Shown: positions 1 through 4,812 of the stretch, piece after piece
Numbering within the stretch: the stretch's first letter is position 1
Layout: each line of letters starts with the position of its first letter
From: Acidimicrobiia bacterium
GTDB taxonomy: Bacteria > Actinomycetota > Acidimicrobiia > IMCC26256 > JAENVU01
NCBI GenBank assembly: GCA_017882945.1
Contig: JADGON010000252.1
Coordinates: 1-10,240, forward strand
Direction of reading: 5' to 3'
DNA length: 10,240 nucleotides
Made by a program: the position numbers and the translations under genes
The notes under the pieces: generated by a model
What the model was told of the DNA's origin: nothing
Databases searched by the model: none
The model's input: only the letters and a program-made list of their open reading frames with translations

Positions 1-2
1 AC

Positions 3-1238
3 CCGGACGCAGCATGGGCTGCGCTCGAGGCCGACGAACGGCGTTGGTGTGCATGGACCGAAGAGATCGACGCTGATGTTCCGTTCCGAGACGCGGTTGT
101 TCGCAGCCTGCTCACACTCCGACTGCTCACCTACTCACCCTCTGGGGCACCGGTCGCGGCACCCACGACGTCGTTGCCGGAGGAGCTCGGCGGGATCCGC
201 AACTGGGACTACCGGTTCACGTGGCCTCGAGACGCCAGCATCGGCGTCGGCACCTTCCTCGGTGTCGGCAAGGAGCACGAAGCACGCATGTTCCTCGCGT
301 GGCTTCTGCACGCCAGCCGACTCGACCGGCCGCGACTCCCCGTCCTGCTCACCTTGCACGGCAAGCACCCGCGCCCGGAACGCGCTCTCGACAACTGGCC
401 GGGATACGCCAACAGCACGCCGGTCCGGATCGGCAACGGCGCCGCGGACCAGCACCAGCTCGACGGGTACGGCTGGGTGCTCGACGCCGCATGGCTGCTC
501 ACCCAAGCCGGGCAGCCGCTCAATTCAGAGGTCTGGCGAGCGATGCGCGGCTTCGCCGATCGGGTGTGCGGACGTTGGCGAGAACCGGACGCCGGCATCT
601 GGGAGGTCCGCGGCGACGCGCAGCACCACGTCCACTCAAAGCTCATGGCGTGGCTCGCACTCGACCGCGCCCTGCGCATCGCGGATAGCCACCCACTCTC
701 GAAGCGTCGACATCGACGCTGGCGGACCGAACGCGATGCGATCGCCGCAGACGTACAGAACCGCGGGTTCGACGAATCGCGCAACATCTACACGTGCAGC
801 TACGACTCCGACGAGCTCGACGCCGCGGTCCTGGTGCTTCCCCTGCTCGGCATCGAGGAACCCGACTCACCGCGAGTGCGCGACACGATCGACGCGATTC
901 AGCACGGCCTCGACGCGGCTGGCCCGCTTCTGTACCGCTACCCCCCGGGCCACGACGGGCTTCCCGGTAGGGAAGGCGCATTCCTTCCGTGCTCGTTCTG
1001 GCTCGTCCAAGCGCTCGCGAAGACCGGACGAGTCGCCGAGGCCACTGCAAGGTTCAGCGCTCTTCTGCAGCTCGCGACTCCGCTCGGTCTCTACGCCGAG
1101 GAGATGGACCCGATCAGCCGTGAGCATCTCGGCAACTTCCCCCAGGCACTCACCCACGCCGCACTCGTTCAGGCCGCGCTTGCGTTGCGGGATGCCCGAA
1201 GTAGATGCCGGAACGCCGGCCCACGCACCCCACCATGA
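3..1238 (+). CDS. GH15 glucoamylase/trehalase-like glycoside hydrolase, C-terminal part (5' end outside window)
   Basis: This is an inverting glycoside hydrolase of family GH15, which releases glucose from alpha-glucans or trehalose, probably in the cytoplasm. The frame is open from position 3 without a start, so the N-terminal beta-sandwich portion and the beginning of the gene lie to the left; 411 residues are visible, against roughly 600-670 for the full family. The visible part has the (alpha/alpha)6-barrel hallmarks. The block GGIRNWDYRFTWPRDAS opens the barrel near residues 63-79. GIWEVRG carries the presumed general-acid Glu at about residue 201, and YAEEMDP carries the presumed catalytic base (Glu 366 or 367), followed by LGNFPQALTHAAL. 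Bacterial members include glucoamylases, dextran glucosidases and mycobacterial-type trehalase, and the sequence alone does not separate these. Both catalytic acids are present and no frameshift is seen, so the enzyme should be active if the missing part is intact. Confidence 0.93.
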   Translation, partial: PDAAWAALEADERRWCAWTEEIDADVPFRDAVVRSLLTLRLLTYSPSGAPVAAPTTSLPEELGGIRNWDYRFTWPRDASIGVGTFLGVGKEHEARMFLAWLLHASRLDRPRLPVLLTLHGKHPRPERALDNWPGYANSTPVRIGNGAADQHQLDGYGWVLDAAWLLTQAGQPLNSEVWRAMRGFADRVCGRWREPDAGIWEVRGDAQHHVHSKLMAWLALDRALRIADSHPLSKRRHRRWRTERDAIAADVQNRGFDESRNIYTCSYDSDELDAAVLVLPLLGIEEPDSPRVRDTIDAIQHGLDAAGPLLYRYPPGHDGLPGREGAFLPCSFWLVQALAKTGRVAEATARFSALLQLATPLGLYAEEMDPISREHLGNFPQALTHAALVQAALALRDARSRCRNAGPRTPP

Positions 1239-1261
1239 AGGCTTTGCTCCTCATGGTGGGG
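1228..1261 (+). promoter_or_regulatory. Perfect 11-bp hairpin at the 3' end of the GH15 gene
   Basis: The arm CCCCACCATGA (1228-1238) is exactly complementary to TCATGGTGGGG (1251-1261) across a 12-nt loop. The hairpin covers the GH15 stop codon (1236-1238) and the ATG (1235-1237) of a possible micro-ORF. No T-run follows, so it is not a classical intrinsic terminator, though high-GC actinobacteria often have tail-less terminators. It could stop transcription, protect the mRNA 3' end, or limit translation of the downstream micro-ORF. The structure is seen directly; its role is inferred. Confidence 0.45.
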
Positions 1262-1315
1262 ATCGTGGCCGCGGTGATCCTCCTCGCCGCGATCAGTACC
1301 TTCGGCACGCACTAG
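1235..1315 (+). CDS. Possible 26-residue single-span membrane peptide overlapping the GH15 stop
   Basis: An ATG at 1235 overlaps the GH15 TGA in an ATGA arrangement and opens a 26-codon frame ending at TAG 1313-1315. The peptide begins MKALLLMVGIVAAV, continues as an almost entirely hydrophobic segment of about 20 residues, and ends in a short polar tail (STFGTH). One positive charge near the N-terminus followed by a hydrophobic stretch is what a small membrane protein or a bare signal anchor looks like. There is no Shine-Dalgarno of its own, so expression would depend on coupling to the GH15 gene. Its start is buried in the 11-bp hairpin, and a second in-frame ATG (1253) lies in the other arm. 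I do not recognise a family. A chance hydrophobic frame cannot be excluded. Confidence 0.3.
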   Translation: MKALLLMVGIVAAVILLAAISTFGTH

Positions 1316-1827
1316 ACGTAGACGAGGTGGTCGTCGACCCGGCGAGCTTCGGGTGTCGCCACGTGTCCGATGAGGCGGCCGTCGTGGAAGAGGTGTTCGA
1401 CCGGCGTCTCTTCGATGAGCACGAGGTGGTCGGCGAGCAAGCGGCGGTGGCAGCGCCACCACACCGATTCCGCGCACATGACTGCAAGCCGGCGGCTCTG
1501 AGCCAAGGCGCAAAGCTCGGTGACCCCTTCCACAAACTCACCCGAGGTCATGTGGTCGGCATACGCGCGGAACTGGTCGTTGCGCAGCCCCATGTTCGGT
1601 GAATCCGGTGCCGGCTTGCGTCGACCACCGAGGGAGGACAGCCACAGGTAGTCCACCCCATGCTCCGGGAGCCAGTTCGCCATCTTCTCGACGGCGAACT
1701 GCGGGTTCCGTCGGCTTCCCGGAAAGCGTCGTACGTCAACGATGGCTTCCAACTCGGCGTCGCGAACCACGGCAAGGAACTCGTCTTCGGCCAGGGTGCC
1801 ATGTCCGAGGGTTCGAATTATCTCCAC
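1312..1827 (-). CDS. DUF488 family protein
   Basis: This 171-residue protein has the features of the DUF488 family, small cytoplasmic proteins of unsettled biochemical function. The N-terminus reads IRTLGHGTLAEDEF, followed by IVDVRRFPGSRRNPQF, the region WLPEHGVDYLWLSSLGGRR, and a C-terminal CAESVWWRCHRRLLADHL block with Cys118 and Cys126-His127. The paired Cys/His residues suggest metal or thiol chemistry, but this is inference. The start is a GTG at 1827 with only a weak upstream GAGA-type RBS; it places the conserved GHG motif near the N-terminus, as usual for the family. The stop shares the four bases CTAG with the stop of the convergent micro-ORF. The gene diverges from ric across a 156-bp region holding a perfect palindrome, so the two may share a regulator. 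Confidence 0.87.
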   Translation of the reverse strand: MEIIRTLGHGTLAEDEFLAVVRDAELEAIVDVRRFPGSRRNPQFAVEKMANWLPEHGVDYLWLSSLGGRRKPAPDSPNMGLRNDQFRAYADHMTSGEFVEGVTELCALAQSRRLAVMCAESVWWRCHRRLLADHLVLIEETPVEHLFHDGRLIGHVATPEARRVDDHLVYV

Positions 1828-1899
1828 GTTTCTCAGTCTCGACCTTGCCGTCCGCTCAATGCCGGTAGCGAGCCGGAACTCGACACCGACCCGTTATTC

Positions 1900-1917
1900 T
1901 TCTAGGATATCCTAGAA
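1900..1917. promoter_or_regulatory. Perfect 18-bp palindromic operator candidate between DUF488 and ric
   Basis: TTCTAGGATATCCTAGAA is its own reverse complement over all 18 bases and sits in the only AT-rich patch of this neighbourhood, 66 bp before the ric start and 72 bp before the DUF488 start. Each half contains TAGGAT, which matches the actinobacterial -10 pattern TANNNT on both strands, so a bound dimer could block promoters in both directions. Ric genes are commonly controlled by NO- or iron-sensing repressors of the Rrf2 family (NsrR and relatives). Assigning this site to such a protein is inference, since no regulator gene is in the window. Confidence 0.55.
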
Positions 1918-1948
1918 ATAGAACGCCATTGTCACTGCGCTCCGGTGT

Positions 1949-1964
1949 GCTCATCTTGATGAGC
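1949..1964. promoter_or_regulatory. 16-bp inverted repeat in the ric leader
   Basis: GCTCATC and GATGAGC (7 bp each) face one another across two T's, ending 19 bp before the ric ATG and just upstream of the ribosome binding site GGAAGGA (1970-1976). With a 2-nt centre this works better as a protein-binding dyad than as an RNA hairpin, although a hairpin with a slightly opened stem could also form in the leader RNA. It may be a second operator for the same control as the 18-bp palindrome, but the two sequences are not alike. Confidence 0.35.
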
Positions 1965-1983
1965 TGAACGGAAGGACATCCTG

Positions 1984-2700
1984 ATGATCGATCTCACCAT
2001 CGACAACACGCTTGCGGAGCTCGTGAACGCGTCACCGGCATCGGCCCGGGTGCTCGAGTCGTTCGGCTTGGACTACTGCTGCGGCGGTCGCCGTCACCTG
2101 GGTGAAGCGTGCTCGGGATCCGATGTCGATCCCGTGCTGGTCCTCGACGCGCTCGCGAACCTCGAGCCGGGCCCGGAGCCCGACTGGGCGTCGATGGGCC
2201 CCGTCGAGCTGGTCGACCATCTCGAAGCCTTCCATCACGCGTATCTCCACACCGAGCTCGGGCGTCTCGACGCCCTGGCCGAGAAGGTGGTCGACGTCCA
2301 CGGGGATCGTCATCCCGAGCTGCACGAGGTGCGTACCACCTACCAGGCCCTTCGGACCGACCTGGAACCGCACCTGCTGAAGGAGGAGCGGGCGCTGTTC
2401 CCGATGATCCGGGAGCTGGCCACGGCGACGGCTCCGCCGAACCTTCATTGCGGGTCGTTGCAGGACCCGATCTCGGTGATGATGACCGAACACGACCGGG
2501 CCGGTGAGCTGCTTGCGAAGCTGCGTCAACAGACGAGTGGGTATCGGTGGCCCACCGACGGGTGCGCGAGCTATCGAGCTTTCTACGACGGTCTCGCCGA
2601 GCTGGAGGCCGATACGCACCTCCACGTCCACAAGGAGAACAACGTGTTGTTTCCCGCGGTCGTCGCGCTCGAGCAACGCTGGTCGGACTCCCTCCGATGA
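1984..2700 (+). CDS. ric: Iron-sulfur cluster repair di-iron protein Ric (YtfE/ScdA family)
   Basis: Ric supplies iron for, or otherwise repairs, Fe-S clusters damaged by nitric oxide or oxidants in the cytoplasm. The 238-residue length is normal for the family. The N-terminal DUF542 (ScdA_N) domain covers roughly residues 4-60 and holds the hallmark LDYCCGG with Cys32-Cys33. The hemerythrin-like four-helix domain follows. Candidate iron ligands are His84 or His85, a His near 106-110, His130 and Glu134 (HLLKEE), His170 (MTEHDRAG), and His214 with Glu218 (HVHKENNVLFP); this spacing parallels the known E. coli YtfE ligand set. The ATG at 1984 is supported by GGAAGGA seven bases upstream. A small ORF overlaps its stop (ATGA), and two inverted repeats lie in the upstream region, consistent with stress-responsive control. 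Confidence 0.93.
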   Translation: MIDLTIDNTLAELVNASPASARVLESFGLDYCCGGRRHLGEACSGSDVDPVLVLDALANLEPGPEPDWASMGPVELVDHLEAFHHAYLHTELGRLDALAEKVVDVHGDRHPELHEVRTTYQALRTDLEPHLLKEERALFPMIRELATATAPPNLHCGSLQDPISVMMTEHDRAGELLAKLRQQTSGYRWPTDGCASYRAFYDGLAELEADTHLHVHKENNVLFPAVVALEQRWSDSLR

Positions 2701-2876
2701 CTCGCGTGGTCGATGTCGGCGGTGACCCGCCGTGCTGGGCCCACCTGTTCGAGCCACCCGAGCGTGACCTGCAGGGTCCCCCCGACATCGAGCTCCCGGT
2801 GCGTGCCTTCTACCGTCGAGCTCGTCAGCCCGGCTGCACGATGAGCAGGGAGTTGCCGTCGGGATCGCGGAAGTAG
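2697..2876 (+). CDS. Small Cys/His protein translationally coupled to ric
   Basis: An ATG at 2697 overlaps the ric TGA (ATGA) and opens a 59-codon frame. The protein starts MTRVVDVGGDPPCWAHLFEP, with Cys13 and His16 in a CWAH context, then has an acidic stretch and a basic C-terminus (FYRRARQPGC...SRK). The first about 43 codons lie in otherwise unused sequence. The last 17 codons overlap the 3' end of the convergent VOC gene, so the C-terminal part is less certain. The stop-start coupling and the compact Gly-Pro-Cys-His head argue for a genuine co-translated partner of Ric, perhaps in metal or redox handling. I do not know a named family for it, so the function is open. Confidence 0.55.
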   Translation: MTRVVDVGGDPPCWAHLFEPPERDLQGPPDIELPVRAFYRRARQPGCTMSRELPSGSRK

Positions 2877-3253
2877 AACATCGGCGGCACCGGGCCGGCC
2901 ATCTCGACGGCACCGATACGAATCTCGGCTGGTGAGCCCACGCGCGCGACGGATTCGTCGACGTCGACACCGAGAGCTCGCAGCTGAGCGTGAGTGGCGT
3001 CGATGTCGTCGGTGTTCAAGATGATGCCCGTCTGAACGCTGGTCGGGTCGCTCGGTCCCGGAGGCACCAGGGCGATACCCGTCGGAGCGGTCGGTGGGTA
3101 GAGCTCGACCCACCGGTGACCGTTGCCCCAGGGGACGTCGTTGCGCTTCTCGAATCCGAGCATCTCGTAGAACGCCACCGACCGATCCTGATCGGTCGAC
3201 GGGATGGTCACGAGCTGGATCCGGCTGAGCCGGCTGGGTGGAGCGGTGGGCAT
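2825..3253 (-). CDS. VOC superfamily (glyoxalase/bleomycin-resistance fold) protein
   Basis: This is a 142-residue single-domain protein of the vicinal-oxygen-chelate fold, a group that includes glyoxalase I, extradiol dioxygenases, epimerases and antibiotic-binding proteins. It shows the two beta-alpha-beta-beta-beta modules. The first is QLVTIPSTDQDRSVAFYEMLGFE...WVELYPP...GIALVPP. The second is TGIILNTDDIDATHAQLRALGV...MFYFRDPDGNSLLIVQPG, with the typical FRDPDGN turn. The ATG at 3253 is preceded on its own strand by AGAGG at good spacing; the frame stays open 20 codons further upstream, but that extension (rich in Ser, Arg and Cys) does not look like this family. The substrate cannot be told from the sequence. 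It converges on ric and its small partner, with a tail overlap of 52 bp. Confidence 0.88.
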   Translation of the reverse strand: MPTAPPSRLSRIQLVTIPSTDQDRSVAFYEMLGFEKRNDVPWGNGHRWVELYPPTAPTGIALVPPGPSDPTSVQTGIILNTDDIDATHAQLRALGVDVDESVARVGSPAEIRIGAVEMAGPVPPMFYFRDPDGNSLLIVQPG

Positions 3254-3414
3254 CTCGATCCTCTTTCGGTCACGGACACAGCAGCTACGACTCCACAGGG
3301 AGGGCTGACTCATCGGCAGGAGTTCAATTCCTTCTTGTACCGCTCGAGGCCAGGGCTCGGTCTCGGAACAACCGTGGTCGCCGACGAGATGCTGCGGCGC
3401 GGCGAGACCAACCG

Positions 3415-3612
3415 CTAACGGTCGTCGGGCTTACCTGGAACATCCACCCGATGCTCGATCGTGTTCCAATCGGGCTCATGGACGCGACGAATGCCCGACT
3501 CATCTATCGTCCACTGTGCTCTACAGAACATGCACGACAGCAGGAACGAGCCACCCGCGCCTTTCTCGGTCTCGATTGGCATCCCGTCGTAGGGACAGTG
3601 GTAGAGGTTCAC
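3415..3612 (-). CDS. 65-residue zinc-ribbon-like small protein
   Basis: A GTG at 3612 opens a 65-codon frame beginning VNLYHCPYDGMPIE. It has a CPYDG knuckle (Cys6, with His5 adjacent) and, 20 residues later, SCMFC (Cys27, Cys30), followed by an aromatic/basic region (AQW...IRRVHEPDW). The pattern H/C...C-x2-C is what a small one-zinc ribbon would need, though the first half-site has a single Cys, so His5 or another residue would have to complete it. An AAGG lies just before the GTG and AGGGG further upstream, so the RBS is only fair. The reading frame remains open far upstream on this strand, but that extension crosses a tRNA-like fragment and the opposing hemolysin III gene and is unlikely to be coding. 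Similar small CPYDG proteins occur in actinobacteria; their role is unknown to me. Confidence 0.6.
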   Translation of the reverse strand: MNLYHCPYDGMPIETEKGAGGSFLLSCMFCRAQWTIDESGIRRVHEPDWNTIEHRVDVPGKPDDR

Positions 3613-3685
3613 ACCTTCGTATCGACCCCTGGTCGCACGAATCTGAACGCATCGCCCTCCTGCGCCGGCCGGCTTGTTGTTTCGT

Positions 3686-3728
3686 GTGCGCCATGCGGGA
3701 CTCGAACCTGTGACCTCTGCCGGGTGAA
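3686..3728 (-). pseudogene. tRNA 3'-half-like fragment (degenerate)
   Basis: Read on the minus strand, this stretch contains AGGTCACAGGTTCGAGTCC, the normal variable-loop plus T-arm arrangement of a bacterial tRNA with the invariant TTCGA core, followed by an acceptor-like GCATGGCGCAC. It is not an intact gene. Only three of five T-stem pairs form (two A·C mismatches), no proper seven-base anticodon loop with a five-pair stem is found upstream, no matching 5' acceptor strand is present, and CCA is not encoded. Such tRNA 3' fragments are commonly left as attachment-site remnants after integration or excision of mobile DNA. No integrase gene is in the window. Confidence 0.4.
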
Positions 3729-3783
3729 GTCTCGCCGGCTTTCTGTCAGCCAGTCGTGACCGCCTTGCCCAAGTCGTCGGGCT

Positions 3784-4467
3784 GTGCAGACTGAGATGGT
3801 GAATCAAGCTCAAGACCCGGAAGGCACCGCGCTGGAGGTGAAGCCGCGCTGGCGCGGCGTGTCGCACGAGGTCGCCGCGTTCGTCTTCCCGGTTCTCGGC
3901 GCTGTCCTGGTGGCGATCGCTCGTACGGCGGCCGCGCGCTGGGCGGCACTCGTATACACCGTCGGCATCACGGCGATGTATGCCACGAGCGCGGTCTACC
4001 ACCGTGGCAGCTGGAATCCTTCGGTCCGGCGACGCCTCCGTCGGCTCGACCACTCGATGATCTTGGTCGGCATTGCCGCCACCTACACCCCGATCGCGGT
4101 CGTGGGACTCGACGCGCGCAGCGCGCGGATCCTGCTGGGCATCGTCTGGCCCCTGGCTGTGTTCGGGATCGTCGTGCAGATGTTCTGGCTCAATGCGCCA
4201 CGGTGGCTCGTCGCAGGCCTCTACGTCGCCATCGGTTGGACGGCGCTCGCGTTCGTCCCGGTGTTGTGGCGCGAGCTTGGCGTGGTCACGTTCTCGCTCA
4301 TCGTCTGCGGCGGCGTTGTGTACTCCATCGGAGCGCGGGTCTACTCGGCGCGCCGGCCCGACCCGATGCCCACTATGTTCGGATTCCATGAGGTGTTTCA
4401 CGCACTCGTGATCGCGGCGGGCTTGATCTTCTACGTCGCAATCGCACGCGTCATCGTGACCGGCTGA
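3784..4467 (+). CDS. Hemolysin III / adiponectin-receptor-like membrane protein (TrhA/YqfA family)
   Basis: This 227-residue inner-membrane protein belongs to the PAQR-like hemolysin III family, with about seven transmembrane helices. The three conserved polar clusters that bind zinc in the superfamily are present: SAVYHRG (His73), RRLDHSM (Asp89-His90), and near the C-terminus FHEVFH (His202 and His206). His28 in GVSHEVAAF marks the first helix. Bacterial members are linked to membrane homeostasis; true haemolytic activity is doubtful despite the name. The start is uncertain: a GTG at 3784 or the ATG at 3796, four codons later, would serve, and neither has a strong RBS. The gene stands alone between the tRNA-like fragment and a 345-bp gap. 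Confidence 0.92.
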   Translation: MQTEMVNQAQDPEGTALEVKPRWRGVSHEVAAFVFPVLGAVLVAIARTAAARWAALVYTVGITAMYATSAVYHRGSWNPSVRRRLRRLDHSMILVGIAATYTPIAVVGLDARSARILLGIVWPLAVFGIVVQMFWLNAPRWLVAGLYVAIGWTALAFVPVLWRELGVVTFSLIVCGGVVYSIGARVYSARRPDPMPTMFGFHEVFHALVIAAGLIFYVAIARVIVTG

Positions 4468-4694
4468 CGGGCACCCACCGATTCTTCGCCGGTGAGAGCG
4501 CGCACGCGGCGCGTACCTTCGTGGCGCAGGAACGGCGTCCGTCGACGGCGCCGGCCGAACGGGCCCAGGCGTTCCCGCTTGGGATCAGCTGCCGTGCGCG
4601 ACGTCGGCATCTTCGTGATCGCTCACGCTGATGCGTCGCCACCCGTGCTCTGGCGCCGAACGCGCGGTCGAGGTGGAGCGCCGGTTCGGCTGCG

Positions 4695-4725
4695 TTGACG
4701 GCGCGCCTACGCTCAAGGGTATTGG
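4695..4725 (+). promoter_or_regulatory. Weak candidate promoter for xfp-ackA
   Basis: TTGACG (4695-4700) matches the -35 consensus in five of six bases, with TATTGG (4720-4725) as the only -10-like hexamer nearby at a long 19-bp spacing. It lies 88 bp before the xfp GTG. The -10 match is poor, so this is a tentative call. Confidence 0.22.
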
Positions 4726-4740
4726 AAGCCGGACTCGTTG

Positions 4741-4767
4741 CGGACACTGCGCAGTCCGACGGACACT
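4741..4767 (+). repeat. Paired CGGACACT octamers with an overlapping hairpin in the xfp leader
   Basis: CGGACACT occurs at 4741-4748 and again at 4760-4767, a 19-bp period close to two helical turns, so both copies face the same side of the DNA. The first copy also forms the left arm of a hairpin CGGAC (4741-4745) / GTCCG (4754-4758) with an 8-nt loop. The location 45-72 bp before the xfp start would suit a regulator site, but such short repeats also arise by chance in GC-rich DNA. Confidence 0.3.
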
Positions 4768-4812
4768 CCGAAAGTCCCGTCCGGGGGCGAAGCCGAGCGC
4801 GATGGGGACCGA

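Larger units (their letters stand above)
4468..4812. other. 345-bp region without a supported gene, upstream of xfp
   Basis: I find no recognisable protein, RNA gene or mobile element here; the open frames on both strands are Arg/Ala/Ser-rich and resemble no family. It holds a possible -35-like TTGACG (4695-4700), one copy of a 13-bp sequence that recurs after ackA (4723-4735), a repeated octamer CGGACACT at 4741 and 4760, and a short hairpin (4741-4758). It probably contains the promoter and leader of xfp-ackA. Confidence 0.5.

Noticed and set aside
49..1602. Long plus-strand frame across the GH15 gene
   Set aside because: Ser/Arg/Thr-rich translation in another frame of the clearly conserved GH15 gene, continuing antisense to DUF488; typical of GC-rich shadow frames.
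3738..3796. Intact tRNA on the minus strand extending left to include a D-arm
   Set aside because: No strand complementary to the GGCGCAC acceptor end, no D-arm GG pair in a proper loop, and no seven-base anticodon loop with a paired stem could be found.
3613..4401. Upstream extension of the zinc-ribbon frame on the minus strand
   Set aside because: It runs through the tRNA-like fragment and antisense to the hemolysin III gene; low-complexity Arg/Asp/His composition shows it is not coding.
4459..4493. Possible terminator after the hemolysin III gene (ACCGGC ... GCCGGT)
   Set aside because: Only a 6-bp stem, a 23-nt loop and no T-run; indistinguishable from chance in GC-rich DNA.
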